A stretch of 64,000 bases of DNA from Capsicum annuum (Eukaryota > Streptophyta > Magnoliopsida > Solanales > Solanaceae), in assembly GCF_002878395.1 (NCBI RefSeq), contig NW_025892475.1:1-64000 (forward strand), written 5' to 3'. How positions within the stretch are numbered: position 1 is the stretch's first letter; each line of letters opens with the position of its first letter. A program made the position numbers and the translations under genes. A model generated the notes under the pieces. It had not been told where the DNA came from. It did no database searches and worked only from the letters and a program-made list of their open reading frames with translations. Shown one piece after another: positions 1 through 11,780 of this stretch.

Positions 1-2
1 TA

Positions 3-146
3 AAATTAGAGATGACAGATTTTGGTGTCATTCTCGGTATGGATTGGCTTCATTCATGATATGATTTAGTTGAATACAGAAACCAAATTGTTTATTTTTA
101 GTTTTCGAATGAACCTATCCTTTAATGGAGGGGTAGTACTTCATTG
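3..146 (+). pseudogene. Ty3/gypsy protease fragment
   Basis: One frame reads KLEMTDFGVILGMDWLHS, then a stop, then a continuation containing YDLVEYRNQIVYF and FSNEPI. The block with GMDWL is the C-terminal part of the aspartic protease of chromovirus-type gypsy elements, and the same block is present in element C near 19300. At least three stops occur in under 150 bp and the catalytic part lies outside the window. No RT follows, so this is an isolated scrap. Confidence 0.75.
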
Positions 147-1365
147 TGATCACATCCTTTGTATCACGATCATGCTACCACATTCATAACTCTTAGGTCA
201 TGATTTGGATACCGAGTGCCATTTTGATATCTTATTGCTTGACCGTGACTTTACTCTAAAAACCACGATCATGATATTTGAGGGCCTCCTAATCACCAGG
301 TTTTGCTCATTTTTTCCTATTTTCCTTTAAGCTTGATTTCTATTCATTTTCATTATAGGTCTTACAGGATTACAAAATTTGGAATAAATGCATTCACATA
401 GAGAATTAGTCTCATTTACACAATTTTAGCCAAAATAATACAAGAATTTAGATGTCAATGAGTACAAAATTCACCATTCATCACCTAGCTATGGGTTTTT
501 AGCTGCTCATGTTGTAAAATAATCAACAGCATTCATGATTGAAATTATAGATGAAATCACAATAATAAGAAGTAGAAAACCCTCAACCGTAACTAAATTA
601 ATCAAATGAAGTTAATACATGAGAATACCAAAGGTCAAACTCTAATCTTGGAATTAAAATATGCTTGTATATATCAAAAGTGTGTAACTCTAGCTAAAAA
701 ATAAAAATAAGGTATTTATAGTACTTGAGGAAACCCTAAAGTTAAAGCTTGAATAAAAAAGGAAAAGTTGAGCCAGTGGCCACTTACACCCTGCACTTAT
801 GGTCTGCCCGTGAGTACAAGTGGTACTTACGGTCTGCAAAGTGGGCATAAGTGAGGCCTCAAGTACAAATCATGTAGCCTAGCTCTTAGAAATTTTGTCC
901 TCTTGCACATGCTTTGCCCAGTTGTGGTCCATAGGTACTACATGTGGTCCGCATATTGACTTAGCAAGTATCGGGCATCACTTTTTCAACTTTTTTACTC
1001 TCTGTATCTTCAACTCTTCAATTCCTGGACTTACCTTCATTACATACAAACCAAAAGTGCTACTTATGGTCTACATGTAGACTTAGAAAGTGCAGGGCTT
1101 TCAAATGCTTGAAACCAAACTTCAATTTCTTTAACTTTAATCACATTAGTTGGTTATGAACAATCCAAAAAGTATCATGAACACCACAAATTGATCAATT
1201 AAGAAGCCAAAAACACCATTTTCACCTTTTTCATGAACATAGCATCAAAAACCTAGTTTCTTGCAAAACATACCCTAAACACATCATATCTAACAGAACA
1301 TCCTAAGAAATTTGCATATTTTCATAGTTTTAAGCATTGAAAGTGCTATATTTCTATAGCACATT
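147..1365. other. Non-coding repeat-like DNA, no gene seen
   Basis: AT-rich sequence with many stops in all frames. Around 780-1080 it repeats short phrases such as cttatggtctgc and acttacggtctgc, which look like degenerate LTR or satellite-like sequence. The small frames here (for example 895-1080) have no recognisable motif. The boundary at about 1366 is where similarity to the pararetrovirus leader begins. Confidence 0.4.
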
Positions 1366-1444
1366 ACTTCTCAACCCTCAACGCAATGGATTAACTTTGC
1401 CAGTCTTTGAAAACATGAAATCATTGGTATTCTAGTACAAATAC

Positions 1445-1462
1445 AATTGTTCTATATATGAC
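1445..1462 (-). promoter_or_regulatory. Possible viral TATA-type element
   Basis: On the minus strand the sequence reads catatatagaacaattg. Related words sit at the same leader position in the other copies (near 33265, 39250, 45290, 50715 and 52915). In a3 the distance to the primer site is about 390 bp, suitable for a pararetroviral leader. Promoter function is inferred from position and conservation only. Confidence 0.3.
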
Positions 1463-2330
1463 ATATGTGGGCTTTTTACGGTTATCCCATGGCCTTTAGT
1501 TCCCTCAAAAGTCTATGGAACAAAATTGTACTATGCCATACATCTGATCTATGCATTTTAAAAGAAAAAAAAGCAAATCAAAGAGCTATTGGGCTGACCA
1601 AGATAATTTTATTTCATAAACATGGTAAGGACTCAGAGATCTATGTCGGGTGGACAAAGCTAATTTTGTTTCCTGTTTATTGAAAGTACTTTAGAGTTTA
1701 ATATTGCAATCATAACAAGTATACTTGTCGAAGTGTTTACCTACCTCACTACTCTGACCTAAAGGATCTAAGTACCCATCCCTTTGGAAAAGAGAAGTAA
1801 TAGAGAGAGAGTTTAGCCAATAAATATTTTTATTAACAGACCGAAACTTTAAAGGAAAGGTTTTTAGGTGGAGAATTTGATAATCTCTAACTAATTAACT
1901 ATGCTTTATTTTTATAGGAGAAGGAAGATCTTGATAAGCTTAAAGTATATACAAACTTCATATAAAATACTACAACTCCATCCTTTCTTCTAAGAGATAA
2001 GCCCTATCTGTCTAGACAAGATAAGCCTTATATTGGGTGTGCACTTCTAAGAGGTATATACAATCTATTTTAATCAAGCCGAGCCCCGATAGCATAGGAT
2101 GGGACTAATAAAATGAAACACATATATGTTGTTAATATGTGACAACATGTGCAAGCAGGTGACTAAGAAACTTGTCAAGCAGGTGGATTAACAGCGTATA
2201 AGAACCATGTGAGTAGATTTCAACACAGTAAATGGATAAGAAGCTTATAGGCAAACACATCTGATAGGGTAATCTAATTGAGAGGCTTTTATGGTGAAAG
2301 GGTAACCCAATTAAGAAGGTCTCATGGTAA

Positions 2331-2335
2331 ACTCT
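2331..2335. repeat. Target-site duplication of element A, left
   Basis: The pentamer actct directly precedes the element's left end (tataacgaccc). The same pentamer directly follows its right end at 10206-10210. The pararetrovirus leader reads on from one flank to the other, which confirms the insertion point. Confidence 0.85.
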
Positions 2336-5300
2336 TATAACGACCCAAGACTACCCCCTAGTCATTACACGGTGCCCATGACCCCAAAAGACCACAAGCT
2401 GACCCTTTCCTGATATCTGTACCATGAACACTACATAATATCTAAAAATAAATGCAAAAAAATAGGCAGAAACAATCCATAAGGTTTAAAACATCTATAA
2501 ATACTCAAAACTGAAAACTGAATACTACTACATCCATCCGAAAAGCCTCTAACTATCTGAACTGTGGAGTTGATGGGACATGTCCCAAACTAACTCCGTT
2601 AACTGAAAATAAACAAAGTCCAATGGAATAATAATACAAGGATTATCCTCGAATAAAGAGGACTCACTTCTACGTCTACTGCTGCTGACTACGACTGAAC
2701 TGCTGAGGGAACTCTGGATCACGTACCTCTGGACCTATCGTGTCAAATAAAACAACATAGCACAAATGCATCAGTACGAGAATATATCGAGTATGCAGAT
2801 GAGGTAAGGCTAAAAGCAAGGTCTCATTCATGAACAGTTACATAATTGAATAATCATGAGAGTACCGAATGAGAAAACATATAAGAATGCACAAACCATA
2901 ATCACAATCATCACAACCCTAGATACAAAAACTCGAATACCGCTTTACTATAATCTAAACTCACTACTAACATAGAGATAATGAATTACTGAATCATCTG
3001 ATACTGATAGCTGATTAACTAAATACACTCACATAAATGACTGAATTCTGAGCTCACTATTCTTGACTAACATAATTGGCGATCAACCTTTCTTTAATGA
3101 ATGACTTCATAATCTATTATCAATGATAAGAAATGATCATGTCCGAATCTGATAATAAGAATACTCAACAGAATCTGAGACTGAGATAAAGCCTATCTAT
3201 CAGAAGATCTACGGATCAAGATAACAAGAACACTCAATAGGATCTGAGATTGAGATCAAGCCTATCTATTGGGAGATCTCTAGATCTAATAACAAGAATA
3301 CACAACAGGATCTGAGACTGAGATCAAGCCTATCTATCGAGAGATCTCTGAATTTGATAATAAGAATAACTGTATATGAGACCAAGCCTATCTGATGGAT
3401 ATTCATGAATTAATGGAACTATCTGAGCTGCTCACTGAGATAAACAACTATACATCACAGTCCTGATTTCTGAAGATTAATACTAAAACTGCAACTGTGG
3501 GAAGTAGTTACTTAACCAATATGCCTAGACCTCCCAGAGGTGGGGTCCAACCTGTAACCCCAGCTGGAAGGGTGTCAATATTAGGCCACGAGTAAAGACC
3601 TCTCTGGTCAAGCCTCTCTAATGGATGACCCTCGTAGGAAGTTAGCCTAAGGCAAAATAATAGTCAAACCTCTCTAATGGGGACTCCTACATCCTATGCT
3701 GGCTATGCAGTTCTGGTGTTCAGGGATTGCTCCTAACGACTCAGCCTCTCTCTAACAAGGTGTCACCACCCCTTTCCTCGCTCGGTGATAGCTCTTACTC
3801 CTAACTAAAAGACTCTGAACTGAATTTTCAACTGAACACAAACTGAACTAAATTTGATACTGATCATATTTCTTAAATGATCTGACTAAGTTAAGTTGAA
3901 TTCACTTGGTTCTATATCTGACCAAACACTACTAAATCACGGTATCTGACTGATGCTATAAATTTTGAATAAATTACTCGATCACTATCGAGGCCAGAAC
4001 TGAACACTTGGATACTACAAGATCTGAGTTGAGTACAACAATGAGGCTAGATTACTAGCGATACTGGGATTATGGAGATTACTGAGATTTCTTAAGTTTT
4101 GTATCTATCTGAGGATGTAGAGTTCTATAATTCACTAAGTTCTGAGAATCATGGCCCAACTGGGATTATCGTGAAAACTGACACAAGCTCAACACAACAA
4201 CTAAATTGTCGGGTATAAATACTCCCAAGACACGATAACATAAAAGTAAAACATAACCATTCTTGACTAGTCATAACCACGGTCATTCATTCATTATCAC
4301 AATCACTAAAGCATCTCTTGAAGCATTTAGGAATCATAACATGTATTCACCATCACAATACTAAGGCATCACTTCAAACATTTAGGAATCATAAGCATCT
4401 ATTCACCACCACAATCACTAAGGCATCACCTTAAAAATTTAGGAGTCATAAATATCTATTCATCATCACAATCACTAAGGAATCACTTCAAGAATTTAGG
4501 AATCATAGACATGTAATAGCGTAGGGGGAACATGCTATAGGATCATACTCCATTCAATAAGGTCTTGAATCAAATACTTCGCACATATATTAGTCTTGGC
4601 ATATATTGGATAGCACATGATTTGGAAAAACTTCATACTATCATGTCACAACTAACTCGTCAATCACTTGGCATGTATTAAATGCTTAGCATGTATCAAA
4701 GAGCACGTAATTGGAGAATTTACTACTATCATGTCTCAACTTGTTCACTAAGGCCTTTCAACAAACACTAGGAATTCATGGTTTTACACCTAATTGTGGA
4801 TTTCATGCTATGATATCACAATTCATTCACTAAGGCATTTCATCAAATACTAGGCATGCATGGGCTTGCTCACAATTTGGGGTTTCCTAATCAATATTCC
4901 TTAATGGCCCTAATTCTTCACATAAGTATTTTATCAAACATATGGGGAGCATGTTTTGCTTATTCAACCATTTCCATACTTAATTGGCCTGAACACATCG
5001 TCTAACAAACAACTTAAAAAGGGTTTATCATGAACATCACATACTATGGTCAAATCTTGAAAACCTTGTAAACAAACATGAATCACAACTCAATAATAAC
5101 TAGAACATCAATTTCAATTCACATGAATCATTAAAACTCATAAACACAAGATCTTTGTATTTTAGAAAAAGGGTTCTTGAGCTTCTTGGATGAAAGGGAC
5201 CCAAGAATCAATATCTACATACCTTGGGGAAACTTTTCTCTTGAAGTTTCTTTGGAGAGATTCTTGATTTCTCTTGATCTTTATTGATTTTGCTTGAAAA

Positions 5301-5367
5301 AGAAATAAGGGGTTTGATTGTGTAAAACCCTAGTTTTGATGTTGAAGATAGGAAATGAGGCTGAGAG

Positions 5368-5467
5368 NNNNNNNNNNNNNNNNNNNNNNNNNNNNNNNNN
5401 NNNNNNNNNNNNNNNNNNNNNNNNNNNNNNNNNNNNNNNNNNNNNNNNNNNNNNNNNNNNNNNNNNN
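5368..5467. other. Assembly gap (100 N)
   Basis: A run of exactly 100 N lies inside the 3' LTR of element A. The matching part of the other LTR (about 9610-9680) continues across it, so the missing piece is probably short LTR sequence. Confidence 0.99.
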
Positions 5468-5763
5468 AACTAAAAAATCATGCTTTTACATGCTAGAGCG
5501 ACGCACCTTAATCATGCTAGTTCACTAGAAATTGGACAATTGGGAAACTGTATGACAGCGCAACATGGTGGCAATCGCGTTGCCACTTTGGTTGCAAGCT
5601 GGAAAGGCATTGTGATGCAGCGGAATCGTGTTGGTGCACTGGAAATTGATAATTCTGAAATTAAGCCTTGGCGCGATGCGCCATAATCGCAAAGGCTCAC
5701 TACATTTTGAAGATTGCCCTTTTGGCTGGCTCCACGATGCGCTGAAGTGCCAGGTGGCACACT

Positions 5764-6262
5764 GTCTCACTAAAATAGCTCTAACTCTTTGCCCGAGTAT
5801 CGGATTTGGGCAAATTTGGTATCGACAGAAAGCTTATTCAATGCTCTATATGAAAAAAATTGATATTACAGAAATTCTACACACTGCCTTGATACGACGG
5901 CCGGAGTGATAGTCCATCGCAAGTATGATGGTCCATCGGATCATCCATTGCAAGTCTGACAGTCCATCGGATCGTCCGTCGCATGATGGCCAGGGTGCGG
6001 CCACATTGACTCAGCGACACAGTCGCAATGATGATCCATCACAAAGCCGATGGTCCATCGTCTTGACCATCGGACTTGGGCCATAAAAGGGAGTTTCTAC
6101 CTTGGCGGCGATGGTCCATCGCACACTCGACGGTCCATCGGATCGTTTGTCGCACTTGGGCGATTCTGACAACTCTCAGTAAAATAGCCATAACTTATCA
6201 CCCCGATGTCGGATATGGACAAAATTGGTATCGTTGGAAAGCTAATTCAATTCTCTAAAAAG
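5764..6262. repeat. TCCATCG-rich repeat block within the LTR
   Basis: Between about 5900 and 6150 the heptamer tccatcg and close variants recur many times, often as gatggtccatcg. The block is flanked by two diverged copies of one segment of about 90 bp (5764-5850, and 6174-6262 with aaaattggtatcgttgg). The other LTR of the element has a single copy of that segment and no heptamer block (around 9978-10065). The LTR has therefore gained, or its partner lost, roughly 400 bp. Confidence 0.7.
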
Positions 6263-6402
6263 AAGTCAAATTTTAGAAAATTATATATAGTTTAAGAACC
6301 AATCACTTGGGAAGTAACTTATCAATCTTTTAGGGCCAGAATTACACTTCACTTGACACGCTTTAAGGCTCGGACCACGAGGGAACTTTGCGGGATTTTA
6401 CA

Positions 6403-6417
6403 ATATCTCCCCCTTGG
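6403..6417 (-). promoter_or_regulatory. Polypurine tract of element A
   Basis: The minus strand reads ccaagggggagatat immediately before the 3' LTR start (TGTAAAATCCC). This is the expected place and composition for the primer of plus-strand DNA synthesis. Confidence 0.75.
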
Positions 6418-6629
6418 AAATATTCGTCCTCTAATGTCTCTAGTTAGACTAGGAACATAAAAAAATAGAGTAGATACAGGTGGAGCAATTTGCTAAACGG
6501 CTCAAAATCTCTCTAAACTCTTTAATATCTCAAAAATTGCAAGTACTTATGTAAGAATAGATATATATAGCTGAACTTTAGATAAGAAGGGCTAAATTTA
6601 GGAAGAATAATACCTTTAGATTTATCTGA

Positions 6630-7801
6630 ACTCACGAAAAAGAGGTGCGGGTGTTTGGCTTGCATGTCTGCTTCTGCCTCCCATGTAGCGCCCTCAACTA
6701 ACTAGTTCCGCCACAAAGCTTTGACCAAGGGAACCTCTTTGTTCCTCAATTTACGGATGTAAAAGTCTAGAGTCTCTATAGGAATCTCATTGAATGAAAG
6801 ACTATTCTGAATATCAATATTCTCTGAAGGATCTACCACAACGAAATCACTAATATGCTTTTTAAGCATGACAACATGAAAAATAGGATGAACAGCTAAC
6901 AACTCTGTGGGAAACTCAACCTCATAGGCCACCTTACTAACATGGCTCAAGACTTTATACGGGCCAATATAATAGGTACTAAGCTTTCCCTTTTTACCAA
7001 ACTTTTTTACCTCTTTTATGGGTGAAATCTTCAAGTACACCAAATCACCCACCTCAAACTCAAGATCTCTTCTCCTCACATTAGCATATGAATTTTGATG
7101 ACTCTGAGTGGTTTTTAACCTCTCTCTAATTAACTAAACTTTTTACATAGGCTCAAACACTTCATCAGGCCAAATCACAGCAGCTTCACCCACTTTAAAC
7201 CAACCTATGGGTGACCTATATCTCCTACTATACAAGGCTTCAAACAGTGACATCCCGATGCTAGCATGGTAACTATTGTTATAAGCAAACTCTATCAATG
7301 GCAAATGTCTATCCCAACTACCCTTAAAATCAAGAGCACACATCTACAACATATCCTCTAGGGTTTGAATGGTACATCCAGCCTGACCATCTGTCTGCGG
7401 GTGAAACGTGTAACTCAAAAGAACTTGGGTACCAAGACCCTGCTGAAACGCCCTACAAAATCCTCAGCTGTATATGATGTATACACAAGCAAGAAATGCA
7501 CGGACTTAGTCAGCCTATCCATAATAACCCAAATCAAATCTTGATGATAATTTGAAAGAGGCAACCCAATCATAAAGTCCATATTTACCACCTCTCACTT
7601 CCAAGTGGGTATACGAAACTCTTCTGTCACACCACCAGGTCTTTGGTGCTCTACCTTAACCTGTTGGCACATTGCCCTCTTTTCTGTGAATTCGGCTATA
7701 TCCTTCTTCATACCATTCCACCAATAGATTTCTCGTAAGTCGTGATACATCATAGTAGTGCTGGGATGAATAGAATACCACGCGCTATACACTTCAGCCA
7801 T
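6630..7801 (-). pseudogene. pol: Element A integrase with chromodomain
   Basis: Integrase inserts retrotransposon DNA and the chromodomain guides it to marked chromatin. The N-terminal zinc region is visible (MYHDLREIYWWNGMKKD, then MCQQVKVEH), with the first cysteine of the usual C..C pair replaced by arginine. The core holds HPQTDGQAG, where the usual glutamate after it reads as other residues, and WDRHLPLIEFAYNNSYHAS. The C-terminal barrel runs VGDLVYLKISP...GPYKVL...HPIFHVVMLKK, followed by the chromodomain (ETLDFYIRKLRNKEVPLVKALWRN, then a stop, then EGATWEAEADM). Several stops and frame changes break it. The gypsy chromovirus assignment is firm. Confidence 0.88.
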
Positions 7802-8880
7802 AATCCTCTACCTCAGATCATCAACACACAGAGCACACAATCTAACTTGCAATATCAACACACTATCTCCCTCTTGGGAGAAAACCTTTACCTTTTGGTT
7901 CTTAATAGCCTCCTTCATTCTGACCAAACTAGGATCCTTATCTTGCTTCTCCTTTACTTTTGAAACTAAAGAGGATTTAGAACTACTCTGCACCAAAGTA
8001 CTTCCCTCAGCTGAATCAAGCAACCTAACACCTAATCTAGCCAAATAATTCACATCACAAGCTAACTCTTTCTTACCTTCCTCTATATAGGAAACACTAT
8101 CCATAGACAACTTGCTAAGGGCATATGCCACTACATTGGCCTTTCTTGGGTGATATAGCACACTAATATCATAGTCTTTCAACAACTCCAACCGCCTCCT
8201 CTTCCTAAGATTCAATTCCCTCTGAGTAAATACATACAGTAGTCTCTTATGATCAATAAACACATAACCATAGACACCATAAAGATAATGTATTCAGATT
8301 TTCAAAGCAAAGAACACAATAGCTAACTTAAGATCATGGGTTGTGTAATTTTTCTCATACAGCTTTAACTGTCTAGAGGCGTAGGCTATAACCTTACCTC
8401 TTTACATCAATACACAACCCAAACCAATTTTAAATGCATCACAATACACCATAAAACCATCTATGCCATCAAGCAAAGTCAACATATAGGCTAAAGTAAG
8501 TCAACTCTTCAACTCCTGAAAACTCTTCTCACAGGAATTTGACCACTAGAACTTAACTTTCTTTTGGGTCAACTAGGTCATGGGTAATGCAATAGAAGAG
8601 AAAACTTTAATAAAATAGTGGTAGTAGCCTGCTAGACTCAAGAAAGTCCTAATGTCAGATGGGGAAATAGGTCTAGGCTAATTTTTCACATCTTTTATCT
8701 TTTGGGGATCAATAATAATACGTTTGTCTGAAATGATGTAACCCAAAAAGGCTACAGACCTTAGCTAAAATTTACACTTACTGAATTTGGCAAATAACAG
8801 GTGATCTCTGAGGGTTTGCAAGACAATTCTAAGATGATTCACATGATCATTCTCATTATGGGAGTACACAAGGATATAAT
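7802..8880 (-). pseudogene. pol: Element A RNase H and RT-RNase H connection
   Basis: RNase H removes the RNA template during reverse transcription. Visible motifs are [28 protein letters not shown] and YTTHDLKLA, then DHKRLLYVFTQREL and LLKDYDISVLYHPRKANVV, the usual end of gypsy RNase H, and a linker of about 100 residues into integrase. The stretch upstream (about 8400-8880) encodes the RT thumb and connection (FAKFSKC, VAFLGYIIS, TFLSLAGYYHYF). Stops occur at several points. The longest open piece is 7808-8263. Confidence 0.85.
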
Positions 8881-9528
8881 CTATGAAAATGATGACAAAC
8901 ATATCAATATATTACTTAAACACTCTATTAATGAGGTCTATGAAGGCGACTGGGGCATTAGTTAGCCCGAAGGAGATGACTAGAAACTCAAAGTGACCAT
9001 AGCGGGTTCGGAAAGCTATCTTTTGAATATCATATTCCCTAACTTTGAGCTTGTGATAGCCGGATCTAAGGTCTATCTTGGAGAAATAAATTGCACCTTG
9101 CAACTGATCAAATAGGTTATCAATTCTCAGAAGAGGATACTTATTCTTGACGGTGACCTTGTTAAGTTGACGATAGTTAATGAACATACTCAAAGAATCG
9201 TATTTCTTTTGTACGAATAAGACAGGTGCACCCCAAGAAGAAATACTAGGCCTAATGAAACCTTTGTCTAAAAGATCTTTGATTTGCTCTTTCAACTCCT
9301 TAAGCTCTGCAGGTGCCATATGGTATGGTGGAATAGAAATGGGATGAGTGTCGGGAAGAAGGTCAATTCTGAATTTTATCTCACTATCAGGAGGTACCCT
9401 TGGGAGATCTTCTAAAAAAATCTGGAAACTCATTAACAATATCGATTGATTGAATAATTGGAGCCTCAGAATTAGTGTATTTGACTTTAATTAGGTGATA
9501 GATACAACCCTTGGATATTAGCTTTTAG
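8881..9528 (-). pseudogene. pol: Element A reverse transcriptase, 5' part
   Basis: On the minus strand the protease-RT linker ([16 protein letters not shown]...IVNEFPDFF) is followed by a frameshift at a run of T near 9415. The RT fingers and palm then read [63 protein letters not shown] and [15 protein letters not shown]. The catalytic box reads FIDYIL near 8885 instead of FIDDIL, so the second aspartate is lost. The gene starts at the deletion junction at about 9528, where LTR sequence takes over, and protease and gag are missing. Confidence 0.9.
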
Positions 9529-10205
9529 GTTTTGCGATAGAAGAAACAAGGTTTTTGATTTTGTAAAACCCTAGTTTTGATGTTGAAGATGGGAAATGAG
9601 GTTGAGAGACTTTTATCGGGTATATAAAAAGGGCTGAAAAAGAGTGGGAAAAGATCAAAAAGCCCTTGGAATTAAGCTGAAAAATCCCAATTTTACATGC
9701 TGGCACGACACGCCATAATTGTGCTAGTTCACTAGAAATTGAACAATTAGGAAACTGCATGACGGAGCGACGTGGTGGCAATTGCTTTGCCACCTTGGTT
9801 ACAAACTGAAAAGGCACCGCGATGTGGTGGAATCGCGTTAGCGCACTAGAAATTGACAATTCTGAAAGTAATCCTTGGCGTGATATGCCATAATTGTGGA
9901 GGCTCACTGGATTTTGATGATTGCTATTTTGGCAGGCTCCGCGACGTACTAAAGTTCCAGGTGGTACACTATCTCACTAAAATAGCTCTAACTTTTTGCC
10001 CGAGTATCAGATTTGGTCAAATTTGGAATCGACAAAAAGCTTATTCAATGCTCTACATGACAAAAAGTTGATATTAGGGAAATTCTACTCGGTTTAATGC
10101 ATTTCAAACTTGGGAAGACACCTCTCAAACTTTTGGGACCAAATTTTCACTTCACTAAACACGCTCTAAGGCTTAGACTAGGAGAGAATTTTGTGGGGGG
10201 TTACA
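9529..10205 (-). repeat. 5' LTR remnant of element A
   Basis: On the minus strand it begins TGTAACCCCCC at 10205 and matches the 3' LTR near 6402 and the block before the gap (shared phrase gtaaaaccctagttttgatg). It stops at about 9529, where the protease-RT linker begins. Only about 680 bp of an LTR that is about 4 kb in the other copy survives. Frames at 9518-10071 lie in this LTR and are not genes. Confidence 0.82.
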
Positions 10206-10210
10206 ACTCT
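10206..10210. repeat. Target-site duplication of element A, right
   Basis: The pentamer actct follows ggttaca and pairs with 2331-2335. Confidence 0.85.
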
Positions 10211-10375
10211 AGGAGAAAATTCCACTAGAAAATAATTCTATGGATCTTGTGGTATATTGTAAATTCCTGCACATGTCATTTGGCATCAACTTTCAGGCAG
10301 AGTTGGATGGTGTTGGTGATGAACTTGCTAATCCTTCTTTGATCACCAGTCGACTTCGTGCTTCTGCTTGATGTA
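10206..10375 (-). repeat. Pararetrovirus leader copy a1, right part
   Basis: The leader interrupted at 2335 continues here with ccactagaaaataattc, gcacatgtcatttggcatc and gtgcttctgcttga. It passes into the coat-type region of U1 at the same junction that is seen in U3 (about 40285) and U6 (about 53965). Confidence 0.8.
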
Positions 10376-11780
10376 TTCTCGAACTTAAATCTTATTTTTT
10401 TACAACCTGGTAAAGTAACCTTTCCTATTTGATAAATAATCACATTCCTGTGGGGGTGCCTTCAACCATATGTTTTTGATAATATTGATGATTTTATATC
10501 TGATGATCTCATATGACAATTGATATTTTTTTATTTCTTGACAGATTTCCTCCTAGTTGGGATAATTGTTGGTGTAGTTTCGTTTACCCCATTGCGTTGC
10601 CATATCTCTTTTCGAATGAATTTGTTCTGCTAGAAAATAAATCATTATCTTTATTATATTCATCTTCTTAAGAGAATATTAAGATGAGAAATTTCTAAAG
10701 GAATGTAATTTTCTGTTGAGTTAGGAGTCGTGACATGTGATTCATATTGGGTGATACATCATAAATACCATTGCATCATAGAAATCTTTGAAGTATCAAA
10801 CCAAATAGTGTCATAGTTTGAACTACATAATCAACTATTTTAGAGCTAGTTTGATTTGATGGAAACGCCTAAAGTTATTACATTTGAACTCCACAAAAAG
10901 ATAGTAATGGTTGTGCAGGTACCAAAATAACCACAATAGCTCTTGTGGGAAGTCATTGGCTAGTTCTATGAACGCATGACATAAAGGATATTTCGGGTGT
11001 ACTCTGAATGTCTTTAGGATGGATCCGCCATAATTTCTAAATACTTGAAGCTTGTAAAAAGTTCTTCTTTATTGGTGGAGAGATGGATCAAAGGGATCCA
11101 CATATTGATTTAACATACATGATGGGTAGTTTGTTATCCCAAAGATAGAATTCCTGTCATATTGAACCTAAAAATTCCTCTACCTGAGTTGCCTTCTCTT
11201 ATAATAGACATGAGGTAATGATCATCTACATAGATGTCTCCTGAGTTTTCATAAACATCTATGGAGAAGAAGGTCTGCTCCATTAATTCTTCTTGCAACA
11301 AAAAGATCAATTTAAGGTTATTCTCTTTATTGAGATAGATGCCTGTGTGATCTACTATATCCTTAAGAGCTGAACTGGGTACTTGGACCTTTTTCTTGAG
11401 TACAGTTTGTTGTTGAGTGACTAGGTATTTTGTAGATAAAGAGGTTGTTCTCTTTCATGTAGTTTGTCACGCTTCTTTATCTGAAGTACCTAGTTTGCCT
11501 AATCTTTTTGATCCTATCGTCTGGAGGTCTAGGTAGCACGAACCTTCTAAATAGTAACTCATTCTTGGATCTTAATTGACAACTTAATAAAAGGTAGTTG
11601 GATTCGATAACAAGAATGTTATTATTTTTGCTGCAAGCATGATCAAGAACTGGGTAGTTTTGGATGATCCGCTCCAGTACGAATCTTTTCCTGCATAGGC
11701 TATCCAAGACTTGGAAAATGGCTTGCCTGATATAGCCTACATCTCTATAGAAGGTTACTTATAGGATCTTGATGTTGAAG
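10376..11780 (-). pseudogene. U1 coat-region C-terminal half with zinc knuckle
   Basis: The minus-strand frame 11477-11707 ends FRRFVLPRPPDDRIKKIRQ. A degenerate knuckle follows near 11400-11445 (NNLFIYKIPSHSTTN), where the two leading cysteines have become L and Y. The same block is FICRKP in U3 and FICRMP in U6. Further downstream is an unassigned region of about 1 kb (phrases near 10900-11100 match U3 frame 40796-41008). No RT motif occurs between the knuckle and the leader. A basic region followed by C-x2-C-x4-H-x4-C is typical of caulimovirid coat proteins; the name is given on that ground. Confidence 0.6.

Larger units (their letters stand above)
1366..2335 (-). repeat. Pararetrovirus leader copy a1, left part
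   Basis: From cttctcaaccctcaacgc onward this matches the other leaders, sharing phrases such as ggtattctagtacaaatac, ccatggcctttag and ggtggat...agc. It lacks the roughly 300 bp that carry the primer site in a3-a6. It is cut at 2335 by element A and resumes at 10206 after a 5-bp duplication. The short plus-strand frame 1465-1683 is antisense to the leader and is not treated as a gene. Confidence 0.8.
2336..6402 (-). repeat. 3' LTR of element A (about 4.07 kb, contains a gap)
   Basis: It runs from the element's left end to the bases ttttaca next to the polypurine tract. Its first bases (cgacccaagac...cacggtgcccat) match the start of solo LTR B at 46286, so A and B belong to related families in the same orientation. 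The right part (5280-5367, 5468-5885 and 6263-6402) matches the surviving 5' LTR piece at 9529-10205. No coding sequence was recognised. The small frames at 5480-6258 overlap LTR repeats on both strands and are not genes. Confidence 0.82.
2336..10205 (-). mobile_element. Element A: Ty3/gypsy chromovirus inserted in leader a1
   Basis: The ends are tataacg and ggttaca, that is TGTAA..TTACA with one G to A change, and they are flanked by the 5-bp duplication actct. The order on the minus strand is a truncated 5' LTR (9529-10205), RT, RNase H, integrase, chromodomain, polypurine tract (6403-6417) and 3' LTR (2336-6402). The long LTR and the chromodomain suggest the Tekay/Del branch of chromoviruses. 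An internal deletion has joined the 5' LTR directly to the protease-RT linker, removing the rest of that LTR, the primer site, gag and protease. Stops and frameshifts make it non-autonomous. Confidence 0.88.

Noticed and set aside
895..1683. Small plus-strand frames at the left edge
   Set aside because: No start context or motif is recognisable, and the second is antisense to a viral leader that is not open in the other copies.
5480..5909. Overlapping frames on both strands near the gap
   Set aside because: They lie in LTR sequence of element A, and the same frames appear broken in the 5' LTR at 9518-10071.
5880..6170. CRISPR-like spaced repeats (TCCATCG)
   Set aside because: The spacing is irregular, the repeat is 7 bp, and it lies in a plant LTR.
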